Assembly (NCBI RefSeq): GCF_029223255.1
Contig: NZ_JARHUC010000004.1
Span: 62,001-126,000 of the forward strand
Length of the DNA: 64,000 bases
Direction of reading: 5' to 3'
Origin: Albimonas marina
GTDB taxonomy: Bacteria; Pseudomonadota; Alphaproteobacteria; Rhodobacterales; Rhodobacteraceae
Both the position numbers and the translations under genes were made by a program. This document shows, one piece after another, positions 1 through 9,301 of the stretch (position 1 is the first letter of the stretch; each line of letters begins with the position of its first letter). The notes beneath the pieces were generated by a model. The model made no database searches. It was not told where the DNA came from and was given only the letters and a program-made list of their open reading frames with translations.

Positions 1-401
1 TGCTCCATCCGGGTCTTGTCGCCCAGGATCGAGCCGCCGGTGCGCGCCGAGGACGGGTCCACCGCCAGTACCGCGAGCTTGTGGCCCTCCTCCGCCAGCT
101 TCAGGCCGAAGGCCTCGATGAAGGTCGACTTGCCGACGCCCGGCGTGCCCGAGAGGCCGAGGCGCAGGGTCTTGCGGGGCAGGGCGTGCAGGCGGCGCAC
201 CAGGGCCGCGGCGGCGCGGCGGTGGTCGGCGCGGGTCGATTCGATCAGCGTCACGCCGCGCGCCAGCGCCCGGCGGTCGCCGGCGGCCAGCTTCTCGGCC
301 AGCGCCTCGGCGGTCGCCTCGGCCTTCGGGTCCGGCTTCGCCTCCTCCAGCGGGTCGGAGGGCAGGTCGGCGGGGTCGGCGGAGGGGGCGGTCAGGCTCA
401 C
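1..401 (-). CDS. meaB: MeaB/ArgK-family GTPase, N-terminal part (runs off the window)
   Basis: This is the first ~133 residues of a G3E-family GTPase that chaperones methylmalonyl-CoA or ethylmalonyl-CoA mutase, B12-dependent enzymes of propionate metabolism and the ethylmalonyl-CoA pathway. The Walker A motif GTPGVGKS lies near residues 85-92 and is followed by the family signature [18 protein letters not shown] near 115-132. I chose the GTG at 401 because a GAGGAG Shine-Dalgarno lies about 10 bases upstream; the nearby ATG upstream is in another frame and soon meets a stop. The N-terminus before the G domain is acidic and alanine-rich. The gene continues past base 1, so the C-terminal dimerisation region is not visible. 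The gene to its right is divergent. The presence of mch at 19.9 kb supports a working ethylmalonyl-CoA pathway. Confidence 0.88.
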   Translation of the reverse strand, partial: MSLTAPSADPADLPSDPLEEAKPDPKAEATAEALAEKLAAGDRRALARGVTLIESTRADHRRAAAALVRRLHALPRKTLRLGLSGTPGVGKSTFIEAFGLKLAEEGHKLAVLAVDPSSARTGGSILGDKTRME

Positions 402-639
402 GCGGCGGGGGCTCCTCGCGTCATTGTGACGAAATCGGCGCCGGCGCGCCTAGCTTCCGCCCGTGTCTAGCGCATGGATGGGGAGCGTCGGAAGCCCTGC
501 CGCCCGAGTCCCATCGCCGAGCCGGGCCCCCGATCGCCGACGTCGCCAGCCAGCCGCCCCGCCCCGGGCGCGTGCAAGCCGGGCGATCGCAAGGGGCCGG
601 AACAGGCCCGGCAAAACGGGATGACGAGGAGACCAGACC

Positions 640-1518
640 ATGACGCGCGAACCTGCGCCCCCCGAGACGCCCCCCGAAGCCGCCGAGGCCGCGGCCGTCG
701 CGACCGGGACGCGGCCCCGCCGGCCGGCCCGCCGCCTGCCGATCCGCTCCCGCGCCGGCGGGACCGCGGTGGTGGCGCTGTGCCTGTCGGTGCTGGCGGG
801 CCTGGGGATGCCGCTGGCCGAGCGCTACGACCACGGCTCCGCCGTCGCCGCCACCGTCGCCGACGCCGGACGGTTCGAGGTCTGGTTCGGCGGGCTGCCC
901 ATCGGCTCGCTCGACTTCGCGCTGTCGGTGGGCGACGCGCGCTACTCGGCCACCGCCGAGGCGCGCCCGTCGCGCACAATCGACACCCTCTTCGGCGCGC
1001 GGCTGCAGGCGGAAGGCGAGGGCCTGTCCGACGAGCGTCTGCCGCGCCCCACCCGCTTCGAGTTCGCCACCCGCTTCGGCGGCGACGCCCAGCGCGTGAC
1101 CGTGGCCTATTCGCCGCCGGGCCGCCCCCAGGCGGTGCAGGCGATCCCCGAGTGGAAGCCCCGCGACTGGGAGATCGACCCGACCGCGCAGGAGGGCGTG
1201 ACCGATCCGATCGGCGCCGCCGCCCTGTTCCTGACCCCCACCCCGCCCGAGACCCTGTGCAACGGCGCGGTCGAGGTCTTCGACGGTCGCCGCCGCTCGC
1301 GCATCGAGCTGGACGAGCCGAGCCCGAAGGCCGACGGCTGGCGCTGCGAGGGCCGCTGGATGCGCGTCGCCGGCTTCCGCCCCCGCGATCTCGACAAGGA
1401 GCCGGTGCCGGTGGCCGTCGACTTCGCCGCCTCCCCCGACGGGCTGGCGCGGGTGATGCGCCTCGAGGCGCGCACCGGCTACGGCCTGGCGGTGGCGACG
1501 CGGGTGGTCGCCAACTGA
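640..1518 (+). CDS. DUF3108-like exported or membrane-anchored protein
   Basis: This 292-residue protein has a Pro/Ala/Arg-rich cytoplasmic start, one hydrophobic segment at about residues 39-60, and a soluble periplasmic part. The periplasmic part opens with FEVWFGGLPIGSLDFALS, the typical start of a DUF3108 beta-rich domain. A second protein of the same general type lies at 62650-63438, and both have an LDF/WG..PxGxxxF opening, two cysteines in the C-terminal half and a V..R.....YG-type end. The start has a GAGGAGA ribosome site about 8 bases upstream. Its molecular role is unknown; DUF3108 proteins are envelope proteins, often found near cell-wall or polysaccharide genes. It is divergent from meaB and upstream of hrpB, with a 357-base gap. 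Confidence 0.7.
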   Translation: MTREPAPPETPPEAAEAAAVATGTRPRRPARRLPIRSRAGGTAVVALCLSVLAGLGMPLAERYDHGSAVAATVADAGRFEVWFGGLPIGSLDFALSVGDARYSATAEARPSRTIDTLFGARLQAEGEGLSDERLPRPTRFEFATRFGGDAQRVTVAYSPPGRPQAVQAIPEWKPRDWEIDPTAQEGVTDPIGAAALFLTPTPPETLCNGAVEVFDGRRRSRIELDEPSPKADGWRCEGRWMRVAGFRPRDLDKEPVPVAVDFAASPDGLARVMRLEARTGYGLAVATRVVAN

Positions 1519-1875
1519 CGACCCGTCCCGCTCCCCGCAACGGGCGCCCGCGCCGCGCGGTCGCCCGCTGCGGGCCGGCGGGTTCGCGGGCGCGGCCCGG
1601 CGAGGCGCCCGGTCTCCGGCGTCTCCCGGCCTGCGCGCGCGACGGGGCTGCGAGCGGCGGGCCGGGGCCGGCGCGGTCTCCCTCGGATCCGCCGCGGAAG
1701 CGCCAGGCCGAGCGGCCGCCGCGCCGCTCCTCCTCCGGTCTTCCCACTATCGCGCCGCCTCCCGTCGCCGCCGCGCCCCCGGCCGTCCGGGCGGCGCGTG
1801 ACAGGGCGGCGCGCGGGGGGTAGGCAGGGCCGCTCTCCGCTCTCCGCCCTCCCCGCAGCCTGCCCCTCCTCGCCC
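1519..1875. other. GC-rich intergenic stretch, no gene supported
   Basis: These 357 bases between the DUF3108 gene and hrpB are extremely GC-rich. They give long open frames on both strands, but these have compositionally biased Arg/Pro/Gly translations and no recognisable motif. A GTG-initiated in-frame extension of hrpB from 1798 is possible but adds only low-complexity residues. I see no clear promoter or terminator. Confidence 0.5.
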
Positions 1876-4470
1876 ATGACCGACCGCCCCTCCGCGCCCG
1901 ACATCGCTCCCGGCGTGCCCTCCCAGGGCCTGCCGGCGGAGGCGGCGTTGCCGGCCCTGCGCGCGGCGCTGGCGCAGGCGGGGGAGACGGGGGCGCGGGC
2001 CGTCCTCCAGGCGCCGCCGGGCGCGGGCAAGACCACGCTGGTCCCCCTGGCGCTCGCGGCCGAGCCCTGGGCCGCCGCCGGCCGCATCGTCGTCCTCGAA
2101 CCCCGCCGCGTCGCCGCCCGCGCCGCCGCCGAGCGCATGGCCGAGCTGCTGGGCGAGACCCCCGGCGGGCAGGTGGGCTACCGCATCCGCGGCGACTCGC
2201 GCCCCGGCGCCCGCATCGAGGTGGTGACCGAGGGCGTGCTGACCCGGATGCTGCAATCGGACCCCGAGCTGCCCGGCGTCGCCGCCGTCCTCTTCGACGA
2301 GATCCACGAGCGCGCCCTGACCGCCGACCTCGGCCTCGCCCTGACGCTGGAAGCGCAGGCCGCCTTGCGCCCCGACCTGCGCATCGTGGCCATGTCCGCG
2401 ACGCTGGAGACGGAGCGGCTGTCGGCCCTTATGGACGCTCCCGTCATCTCCTCCGAGGGCCGCGCCCACCCGGTCGAGACCCGCTGGCTGGAAAAACCCT
2501 GGCGCGCCCCCGCCGGGCGCCGCGGCCCGCGGGTCGAGGACGCCATGGCCGACCTGATCGTCACGGCGATGGAGGCGGAGGGCGGCTCGGCGCTCGCCTT
2601 CCTGCCCGGCGTGGGGGAGATCGAGCGCACCGCCTCCCGCCTCTCCGGCCGCCTCCCCGCGGACGTGGACATCCGCAAGATCCACGGCTCGATGCCGCTT
2701 TCGGCGCAGCGGGCGGCGCTGGCGCCCTCGCCGAAAGGGCGGCGCAAGCTGGTGCTGGCCACCGCCATCGCCGAGACCTCGCTGACGGTGGAGGGCGTGC
2801 GGGTGGTGGTCGACGCCGGCCTCGCCCGCCGCGCCCGCTTCGACCCCGCCTCGGGCATGTCGCGGCTGGTCACCACTCCCGTCACCCGGGCCGAGGCCGA
2901 GCAGCGTCGTGGCCGCGCCGGCCGCCTGGAGCCGGGCGTGTGCTATCGCCTGTGGACCAAGGGCGAGGAGGGCGCGCTCGCCGCCCATCCGCCGCCGGAG
3001 ATCTTGGAGGCGGACCTCGCGGCCCTGGCGCTGGAGCTCGCGGTCTGGGGCGCGGCGCCCGAGGACCTGCCTTTCCTCGATCCGCCCCCCGCCCCCGCGC
3101 TCGCCGAGGCGCGCGCCCTGCTGCAGGGGCTGGAGGCGCTGGACGACGCGGGCCTGCCCACCGCCCACGGCCGGCGCATGGCGGCGATGCCGGCGCATCC
3201 GCGGCTCGCGCACATGGTGCTGACGGCCGAGGACCTCGGGCTGGCCGCGGAGCTTGCGGCGGCGCTGGAGGAGCGGGACCCCCTGCCGATCTCGGCCCCC
3301 GCCGACCTCGCGCTGCGGATCGAGGCGCTGCGCGACCCCGGCCGCCTGTCGCGCGAGCGCGGGATCGAGGCCGACCGCGGCCGGGTGCAGGCGCTTCGGG
3401 AGGCGGCCGAGCGGCTGGCGCGCGCCGCCGCCCGCGCGCTGGGCGTCGCCGCGCCGAAGACCGGGCGCGGCGCGCCGCCGCCGGCCGGCGCGGTCGCGCG
3501 TCTGGCGGCCCGCGCCTATCCCGACCGGGTGGCGATGAAGCGGCCCGAGCGCAAGCCGGGCGACCTGCCGCGCTACCTGACGGCGGGGGGCAAGGGCGCG
3601 GCGCTGCCGGCCGACGCGGGTCTCGGCGCGCCGAGCTTCCTCGCCGTCGCCGACACCGACGGCGACCCGCGGGAGGCGCGCATCCGCCGCGCCGCGCCGC
3701 TCGCCCTCTCGGACCTCGAGGCGCTGTTCCCCGCCCGCCTGCGGGAGGTGGAGGTCTGCGAATGGTCCCCGCGCGACCGGGCCGTGCTGGCGCGCCGGCG
3801 GCGGATGCTGGGCGCGCTGGCGCTGGAGGACCGCCCCTGGCGCGAGGCCCCGCCCGAGGCCCGCGCCGCGGCGATGGCGCAGGGGGTGCGCGACCTCGGC
3901 CTCGGCGCCCTGCCGTGGAGCGACGCGGCCCGCCGCCTGCAGTCGCGCGTGGCCTTCGCCCGCGCCCATGGCGCCGACCTGCCGGACTTCTCCGACGCCG
4001 CGCTGCTGGAGACGCTGGACGACTGGCTGACGCCCCTGCTGGGCGGCATGCGCAAGGCCGAGGACCTGGGCGGGCTCGACCTCGTCTCGGCGCTGGAGGG
4101 GCGGCTGGACTGGCCCGCGCGGCAGGCGCTGGACGCCGCCGCCCCGGCGGCCTGGACCGCGCCCACCGGCGCCCGCTGCCCGATCGACTACGGGCGCGAG
4201 CCGCCGGCGGTCTCGGTCCGGGTGCAGGAGGTCTTCGGCCTCGACGTCCACCCCTGCATCGGCACGGCGGCGGGGCGCGCGCCGCTGCTGATGGATCTGC
4301 TGTCGCCCGCGCGCCGGCCGGCGGCCACCACGCAGGACCTGCCTGGCTTCTGGCGCGGAGCCTGGGCCGACGTGCGCCGGGACCTGCGGGGGCGCTACCT
4401 CAGGCACCCCTGGCCGGAACGCCCGTGGGAGGCGGAGGCGACGGCGCGCGCGAAGCCCCGGGGAACCTAG
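1876..4470 (+). CDS. hrpB: ATP-dependent helicase HrpB
   Basis: This 864-residue DEAH/RHA-type superfamily 2 helicase is usually called HrpB. Visible motifs in order are Walker A PPGAGKTT (47-54), LEPRRVAARAAAERM (motif Ia region), DEIH (141-144), SATLE, ATAIAETSLTVEGV (motif V) and QRRGRAGR (motif VI). Then come the winged-helix and ratchet domains and the HrpB-specific C-terminus with PIDYGREPPAVSVRVQEVFG. The length is slightly above the usual ~820 residues. I prefer the ATG at 1876 because the upstream in-frame GTG at 1798 only adds a low-complexity leader. Its substrate in bacteria is not well settled; it is presumed to be an RNA helicase. It converges with the transporter at 4481, only 10 bases away. 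Confidence 0.93.
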   Translation: MTDRPSAPDIAPGVPSQGLPAEAALPALRAALAQAGETGARAVLQAPPGAGKTTLVPLALAAEPWAAAGRIVVLEPRRVAARAAAERMAELLGETPGGQVGYRIRGDSRPGARIEVVTEGVLTRMLQSDPELPGVAAVLFDEIHERALTADLGLALTLEAQAALRPDLRIVAMSATLETERLSALMDAPVISSEGRAHPVETRWLEKPWRAPAGRRGPRVEDAMADLIVTAMEAEGGSALAFLPGVGEIERTASRLSGRLPADVDIRKIHGSMPLSAQRAALAPSPKGRRKLVLATAIAETSLTVEGVRVVVDAGLARRARFDPASGMSRLVTTPVTRAEAEQRRGRAGRLEPGVCYRLWTKGEEGALAAHPPPEILEADLAALALELAVWGAAPEDLPFLDPPPAPALAEARALLQGLEALDDAGLPTAHGRRMAAMPAHPRLAHMVLTAEDLGLAAELAAALEERDPLPISAPADLALRIEALRDPGRLSRERGIEADRGRVQALREAAERLARAAARALGVAAPKTGRGAPPPAGAVARLAARAYPDRVAMKRPERKPGDLPRYLTAGGKGAALPADAGLGAPSFLAVADTDGDPREARIRRAAPLALSDLEALFPARLREVEVCEWSPRDRAVLARRRRMLGALALEDRPWREAPPEARAAAMAQGVRDLGLGALPWSDAARRLQSRVAFARAHGADLPDFSDAALLETLDDWLTPLLGGMRKAEDLGGLDLVSALEGRLDWPARQALDAAAPAAWTAPTGARCPIDYGREPPAVSVRVQEVFGLDVHPCIGTAAGRAPLLMDLLSPARRPAATTQDLPGFWRGAWADVRRDLRGRYLRHPWPERPWEAEATARAKPRGT

Positions 4471-4480
4471 CCCGTCCGGC

Positions 4481-5396
4481 TCAGCGGCGCAGGGAGAGCA
4501 GGCCCGCCCCCACGATCAGCGCCATGCCCAGCGCGGCGACGCGGTCCGGCGTCTCGGCGAAGACCGCCAGCCCCCACAGCGCGGCGAATCCGACGTAGGT
4601 GAAGTCGAAGGCCCCGATCACCGCGGGCGGCGCGTTCTGATAGGCGAAGGCCGCGCCCAGGCTGCCGATCAGGATGGCGACGGCGAGCAGCGCCATCGCC
4701 CCCCATTCCCGCGCCCCCATCGCCGACCACGGCGCCAGCAGGAACCCCTGCCGCGCCGCCTCGGGCAGCAGCGCGATCCCCGCGGTCGCGACCAGGCCGA
4801 CGAGCACGAAGCCGAGGTTCAGCGCCAGCGACAGCAGGATCGGATCCTCGCCGCGGCAGCGGGTGCGGGTCAGGATCATCGCCCCCGCGTAGAGCATCGC
4901 CGAGACCAGCGGCAGCAGCGCGTGCAGGTTGAAGTCGCCCGGCGCGGGGCGAAGGATCAGCGCCGCGCCCGCGAAGCCCAGCGCGACCGCGATCCAGCCG
5001 CGCGCCGAGATCCGGTCGCCGACGACGGCCGCGGCGAACAGGGTGATGAAGATCGGGGCCGTGTAGTAGGCCGCCGCCGCCGCCGACAGCGCCAGGTGCG
5101 GAAGGGCCGCGTAGTAGCTGACCCACATCCCCACCAGCATCAGGCTGCGCAGAGCCGTCCAGGCCGGCGCCGCCTGCGCACGCGGCCGTCCCCGGCCCCG
5201 CGCCAGCAGGATCGCCAGCAGCGCCGGCAGGGCGATCAGCGAGCGCAGGACGAAGATCTGCCAGATCGCGAACCCGTCGCTGGTCAGCTTGATCAGCGCG
5301 TCCCCCAAGCGACAGCGCCGCCGCGGTCAGCACGATGACGCCGACGGCGAGCGGCACGCGGTCGGCGCCGGGAACGGCGGGGCGGGGGCGGGTCAT
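4481..5396 (-). pseudogene. EamA/DMT-family transporter with an N-terminal frameshift
   Basis: The body (4481-5308) encodes about nine hydrophobic helices of an EamA drug/metabolite transporter, with two EamA repeats and typical phrases such as SLMLVGMWVSYYAALPHL and AFAYQNAPPAVIGAFDFTYV. The natural first helix, starting MTRPRPAVPGADRVPLAVG, lies in a different frame beginning at the ATG at 5396, which has a good AGGAG site upstream. The two frames join at a run of five C on the plus strand (5302-5306). Removing one base would give a continuous ...AALSLGDALIK... reading through helix 1 into helix 2, exactly as in the family. Without it, only a TTG at 5308 could start a protein lacking helix 1. 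This is either a real inactivating frameshift, phase variation at the homopolymer, or a sequencing error. Confidence 0.75.
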
Positions 5397-5531
5397 CCGG
5401 GCGGGCTCCTTCGGCGGGCTCCGGAGCCTTGCCCGGCGCCCGGGCCGGGGCAAGGCCGCGCCCGGGCGCCGTTGCGGCGCCTCGACCGGAGGAGGGGCGC
5501 CGTGGCGACGCCCGGACCGGAGGGCCGGAAC

Positions 5532-5558
5532 GAAAACGGCCGCCCCGGGGGGCGGCCG
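5532..5558 (-). terminator. Intrinsic terminator of fabI
   Basis: On the minus strand an 8-bp GC stem (CGGCCGCC/GGCGGCCG, 5537-5544 with 5551-5558) and a 6-base loop are followed by TTTTCGTT. It lies just downstream of the fabI stop. Confidence 0.8.
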
Positions 5559-5583
5559 CGACGATCCGGAAGGCGGCTGCGCC

Positions 5584-6426
5584 TCAGCTCTCGACCTTCG
5601 GCAGGTTCTCGAGGTGGGGCATGCCGATGGCGTGGTAGCCGCCGTCGACGAAGATCACCTCGCCGGTGGTCGAGGCGCCGTAGTCCGAGCAGAGCCACAT
5701 GGCGGTGCCGCCGATATGCTCCAGCGTGGCGTTGGCCCGCATCGGCGAGTTGTCGGCGACGGTCTTGTAGACCCGCCGCGCGCCGCCCACGGCCGAACCC
5801 GCCAGCGTGCGCATCGGCCCCGGCGACAGGGCGTTCACGCGGATGCCCTCGGGGCCCAGGTCGTTGGCGAGGTAGCGCACCGACGCCTCGAGCGCGGCCT
5901 TGGCGACGCCCATGACGTTGTAGTTCGGCATGATCCGCTGCGCGCCCAGGTAGGACATGGTCACGATGGAGCCGCCGTTCGACATCAGCGGCAGGATCCG
6001 CCGGCTCATGTCCACGAGGCTGTAGCAGGAGATGTCCAGCGACTTCAGGAAGTTCGCCCGCGTGGTGTCGGCGAAGCGGCCCTGCAGCTCGTTCTTGTCC
6101 GAGAAGGCGATGGCGTGGATCAGGAAATCCACCCGGCCCCAGGACTTGTCCAGCGCCTCGCACACGCTCTCGAGGCTCGCCTCGTCCTGCACGTCGGCGG
6201 GCAGCAGAAGCTCGGCGCCCACGCTGTCGGCCAGCGGCTTCACCCGGCGGCCGAAGTTCTCGCCCTGGTAGGTGAAGGCCAGCTCCGCGCCGTGTTCGTG
6301 CAGGGTCTTGGCCACGCCCCAGGCGATGGAGTGGTCGTTGGCGACCCCCATCACCAGGCCGCGCTTGCCCGCCATGAGGTTGCTGAGCGAGCCGCGCGGG
6401 CCCACCGTGGTCTCGGATGCAGGCAT
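5584..6426 (-). CDS. fabI: Enoyl-[acyl-carrier-protein] reductase (NADH) FabI
   Basis: This 280-residue short-chain dehydrogenase performs the last reduction of type II fatty-acid elongation, trans-2-enoyl-ACP to acyl-ACP. Diagnostic FabI features are GVANDHSIAWGVAK (dinucleotide binding), DVQDEASLESVCEAL, HAIAFSDKNELQGRFADTT and the YNVMGVAKAALE active-site segment with the Tyr-x6-Lys pair, then NALSPGPMRTLAGSAVGG. I chose the ATG at 6426; it gives a family-length protein with a purine-rich GGGGGAAGAG upstream, and the longer frame adds no family residues. It is the last gene of fabA-fabB-fabI on the minus strand, 16 bases after fabB, and ends at a strong terminator. Confidence 0.96.
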   Translation of the reverse strand: MPASETTVGPRGSLSNLMAGKRGLVMGVANDHSIAWGVAKTLHEHGAELAFTYQGENFGRRVKPLADSVGAELLLPADVQDEASLESVCEALDKSWGRVDFLIHAIAFSDKNELQGRFADTTRANFLKSLDISCYSLVDMSRRILPLMSNGGSIVTMSYLGAQRIMPNYNVMGVAKAALEASVRYLANDLGPEGIRVNALSPGPMRTLAGSAVGGARRVYKTVADNSPMRANATLEHIGGTAMWLCSDYGASTTGEVIFVDGGYHAIGMPHLENLPKVES

Positions 6427-6442
6427 CGCTCTTCCCCCGTCC

Positions 6443-7666
6443 TCAGCCGTGATACCGGCTGAGGGCGAGCGTCGCGTTGGTGCCCCCGAAGCCGAAGGAG
6501 TTCGACAGGATCGTGTCGAGCCCCGCATTGTCCACGCGCTCCATCGCGATCTCGGCCGGGTCCAGCTCGGGGTCGAGCTGGGTGATGTTGGCCGAGGCGG
6601 CGATGAAGTCGTTCTGCAGCATCAGGAGGGAGTAGATCGCCTCCTGCACGCCGGTCGCGCCCAGCGAGTGGCCGGTCAGCGACTTGGTGGACGAGGTGAC
6701 CGGCATGTCGTCGCCGAAGACCCGGCGCATGGCCTTGATCTCCACCACGTCGCCCGCCGGCGTCGAGGTGCCGTGCGCGTTCACGTACTGCACCTTGCGG
6801 TCGCCAAGGGTCTCGAGCGCGAGGCGCATCGAGCGCTCCCCGCCCTCGCCCGAGGGGGCGACCATGTCGTAGCCGTCGGAGGTCGCGCCGTAGCCGGTGA
6901 CCTCGGCGTAGATCTTCGCGCCGCGGGCCTTGGCGTGCTCGAGTTCCTCGAGCACGACCACCCCGGCGCCGCCGGCGATCACGAAGCCGTCGCGGGTGGC
7001 GTCGAAGGGACGGGAGGCGGTGGCCGGCGCGTCGTTGTACTTCGAGCTCATCGCGCCCATGGCGTCGAACAGGCACGACAGGGTCCAGTCCAGCTCCTCG
7101 CCGCCGCCGGCGAAGACCACGTCCTGCTTGCCCCACTGGATCTGCTCGGTCCCCGACCCGATGCAATGCGCGGACGTCGAGCAGGCCGAGGTGATCGAGT
7201 AGTTGATCCCCTTGATCCCGAACGGGGTCGCGAGGCAGGCGGAGTTCGTCGAGCTCATCCCGCGGGTGACCATGAACGGCCCCATCCGCTTGGGCGAGCC
7301 CTTCTCGATGACGATCTTGTGGGCCTGGAACAGGTTCTTGGTGGACGGCCCGCCGGACCCCATCACCAGCCCGGTGCGCGGGTTGGAGACGTCCGAGGGC
7401 TCGAGCCCGCTGTCCGCGATCGCCTGCTGCATGGCCACGAAGTTGTAGGCCGCGCCGTCGCCCATGAAGCGCAGGTTGCGCTTGTCCACGGCCTCGGTCA
7501 GGTCGATCTGCGGGGCCCCGTGCACCTGGCTGCGGAAGCCGTGCTCGGCGTAGTCGTCGGCCTTGACGATGCCGGACTTGCCCTCGCGCAGGCTGGCCAG
7601 CACCTCCTGGGCGGAGTTGCCGATGGAGGAGACGATCCCCAGTCCGGTGATCACGACGCGGCGCAT
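6443..7666 (-). CDS. fabB: 3-oxoacyl-[acyl-carrier-protein] synthase I FabB
   Basis: This 407-residue beta-ketoacyl-ACP synthase condenses malonyl-ACP with acyl-ACP and is the elongation enzyme needed for unsaturated fatty acids. The nucleophile cysteine sits in [14 protein letters not shown]. The two catalytic histidines are in [11 protein letters not shown] and [11 protein letters not shown], followed by the C-terminal [12 protein letters not shown] loop. Placement directly after fabA is the classic FabA/FabB pairing for cis-unsaturated fatty acids: FabA isomerises and FabB elongates. About 105 bases separate it from fabA; that gap is GC-rich with no clear terminator, so the three fab genes are probably co-transcribed. 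Confidence 0.96.
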   Translation of the reverse strand: MRRVVITGLGIVSSIGNSAQEVLASLREGKSGIVKADDYAEHGFRSQVHGAPQIDLTEAVDKRNLRFMGDGAAYNFVAMQQAIADSGLEPSDVSNPRTGLVMGSGGPSTKNLFQAHKIVIEKGSPKRMGPFMVTRGMSSTNSACLATPFGIKGINYSITSACSTSAHCIGSGTEQIQWGKQDVVFAGGGEELDWTLSCLFDAMGAMSSKYNDAPATASRPFDATRDGFVIAGGAGVVVLEELEHAKARGAKIYAEVTGYGATSDGYDMVAPSGEGGERSMRLALETLGDRKVQYVNAHGTSTPAGDVVEIKAMRRVFGDDMPVTSSTKSLTGHSLGATGVQEAIYSLLMLQNDFIAASANITQLDPELDPAEIAMERVDNAGLDTILSNSFGFGGTNATLALSRYHG

Positions 7667-7772
7667 ATTCAGCGGCCTCCCTGTGCCTCGATCCTCGCGC
7701 GCGGCGCGGCCTGGCGGGATCCTCCCGCGGCCGCGCGCCGAAGGCCCGGGCGGGCCCCGGCGGCGTTCGGAC

Positions 7773-8285
7773 TCAGCTGTCCTGAAACAGTCCCACGCGC
7801 ATGTCGCTCACCGCGTAGGTGGGGTTTCCGTCGGCGAGAACCACCCCGTCGGCGATGCCCATCTTCAGACGGCGGTCGATCACGCGCTTCATGTTCACTT
7901 CGTAGCGCAGGCGCTTGGTCTCGGGCGTGACCATGTGGGTCAGCTTCACCTCGCCCACGCCCAGGGCGCGGCCGCGGCCCAGCATCCCGCGCCAGCCCAG
8001 GTAGAAGCCGGTCAGCTGCCACAGGGCGTCGAGCCCCAGGCAGCCCGGCATCACCGGGTCGCCCAGGAAGTGGCACTGGAAGAACCACAGGTCCGGGGTG
8101 ACGTCGAACTCGGCGATCACCTGGCCCTTGCCATGCTCTCCGCCATCCTCGGTGATCGAGGTGATGCGGGAGATCATGAGCATCGGCGGGGCCGGAAGCT
8201 GGGCGTTGCCGGGGCCGAAAAGTTCGCCCCGGGCGCAGGCCATCAGGCCGTCGTGGTCATAGCTGTTCGCGCGTTCGCTGCTCAT
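7773..8285 (-). CDS. fabA: 3-hydroxydecanoyl-[acyl-carrier-protein] dehydratase/isomerase FabA
   Basis: This 170-residue hot-dog-fold enzyme dehydrates 3-hydroxydecanoyl-ACP and isomerises trans-2 to cis-3-decenoyl-ACP, starting unsaturated fatty-acid synthesis. The active-site histidine is in [15 protein letters not shown] and the catalytic aspartate in [15 protein letters not shown]. The length matches the family (~170). The start at 8285 ([10 protein letters not shown]) gives the canonical N-terminus; the open frame extends further upstream but into irr regulatory DNA. It is divergent from irr, a pairing I recognise in other Rhodobacterales, which suggests shared regulatory DNA between 8286 and 8442. 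Confidence 0.96.
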   Translation of the reverse strand: MSSERANSYDHDGLMACARGELFGPGNAQLPAPPMLMISRITSITEDGGEHGKGQVIAEFDVTPDLWFFQCHFLGDPVMPGCLGLDALWQLTGFYLGWRGMLGRGRALGVGEVKLTHMVTPETKRLRYEVNMKRVIDRRLKMGIADGVVLADGNPTYAVSDMRVGLFQDS

Positions 8286-8404
8286 GCCCTGGTCGTGCGC
8301 CCCCTGCGCATCCCTCTCGCCATCATCGCGCTCCCCTAGCACCGGCGCGGAGCACGAAGCAAGCGCCGGGGCGGCCTGCGGCGGCGCCCGCGTCCATGAC
8401 TCTC

Positions 8405-8434
8405 TTGAAATCCGACGCTTTCGGGCTGTATTCA
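8405..8434 (+). promoter_or_regulatory. Candidate irr promoter, possibly leaderless
   Basis: TTGAAA (8405-8410) and TATTCA (8429-8434) are separated by 18 bases. The expected transcription start near 8441 nearly coincides with the ATG of irr at 8443. No Shine-Dalgarno is visible before that ATG, which fits a leaderless message. This is inference only. Confidence 0.45.
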
Positions 8435-8442
8435 ACGCGGTC

Positions 8443-8880
8443 ATGGACAGTCTATCGACCGCAAGCGGACCCGAGGCGCGCACCCGCGCCGCGAGCTGGC
8501 TGGCGAAGGCCGGGCTTCGCCCGACCCGCCAGCGGCGGACGCTTGCGCTGCTTCTGAAGGGCGACGGCCGGGACCGCCACGTCACCGCCGAGAGCCTGCA
8601 CGAAGCCGCGCGCTCCGCCGGCGACCCCGTCAGCCTGGCCACGGTCTACAACACCCTGCGCAGCTTCACCGAGGCCGGCCTGATGGCCGAGATCACGGTC
8701 GACGGCGCGCGCAGCTACTACGACACCCGGATCGAGGATCACCCCCATTTCTACTGGGAGGCCGACGGCCGCCTGACCGACGCGCCCCGGGACTCGGTGC
8801 GCATCGAGCAGCTGCCCGACGCCCCCGAGGGGACCGAGATCTCCAAGGTCGACGTGGTGATCCGCCTCCGCGCTCGTTGA
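8443..8880 (+). CDS. irr: Iron-responsive transcriptional regulator Irr (Fur superfamily)
   Basis: This 145-residue Fur-superfamily regulator has a winged helix at residues ~20-80 ([41 protein letters not shown]) and a C-terminal dimerisation domain. The segment [19 protein letters not shown] holds the HxH motif used for haem binding in Irr rather than the metal-site pattern of Fur. Irr is the master iron regulator of many alphaproteobacteria and senses haem status. The C-terminal [12 protein letters not shown] is typical of the Rhodobacterales form. I chose the ATG at 8443 because it aligns with the family; the longer frame from 8284 lies within the fabA start region. The gene ends at a strong terminator. 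Confidence 0.92.
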   Translation: MDSLSTASGPEARTRAASWLAKAGLRPTRQRRTLALLLKGDGRDRHVTAESLHEAARSAGDPVSLATVYNTLRSFTEAGLMAEITVDGARSYYDTRIEDHPHFYWEADGRLTDAPRDSVRIEQLPDAPEGTEISKVDVVIRLRAR

Positions 8881-8908
8881 GGGCTGGCCTGTGAGCCGAG
8901 GATCGGAG

Positions 8909-8930
8909 AGCGCCCCGCGGGGCGCTTTTT
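8909..8930 (+). terminator. Intrinsic terminator of irr
   Basis: A perfect 8-bp stem AGCGCCCC/GGGGCGCT (8909-8916 with 8919-8926) is followed directly by a run of T. It lies 30 bases after the irr stop. Confidence 0.9.
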
Positions 8931-9301
8931 CATTGGGCATGGCGGGAAAGGGTATTGGTCCGCTTCGAGCCCTTGCCGGACATGCCCTCGTCAGGCAGTG
9001 TCAGGCGAAAGGGGCGGGAAGCGGAGGTTCGCTGCAGACGCAAGGTAGGCCGCCGTAGCCCGCGAAAGCAGACCGTCTGGCACACTGCGGCGGACGACCT
9101 ACAGCCTTCTACAGGAGTGCGGACAAGGACCTTCGCTGCTCTAGCAAATGCAGTGCCTCCACAGGGGTTAGCAGTCTTTCAACGTCCGCCGAAACCATGT
9201 AGGAGGCCTGGCCGCGTCAATTTCTATAGATATCTGGGCTTGACTTCGACATATTGTCGCCATCGGCTCGGGCGGTCCATTATGTGGGGGGGTGGTGCCG
9301 A
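8931..9301. other. Mixed-composition spacer before the AT-rich insert
   Basis: After the irr terminator the base composition drops from the chromosomal norm and strong third-position G/C disappears. I see no convincing gene; a 116-residue frame over 8955-9305 is Arg-rich and has no motif. The last ~90 bases contain AT-rich patches (around 9220-9235 and 9250-9257) and a TTGACT at 9240-9245 that could supply a promoter for the gene at 9302, but no good -10 partner is spaced correctly. Confidence 0.45.

Noticed and set aside
1747-4407. 886-residue minus-strand frame opposite hrpB
   Set aside because: It is the antisense frame of a well-supported helicase; its translation is biased to Arg/Gly/Ala and lacks motifs.
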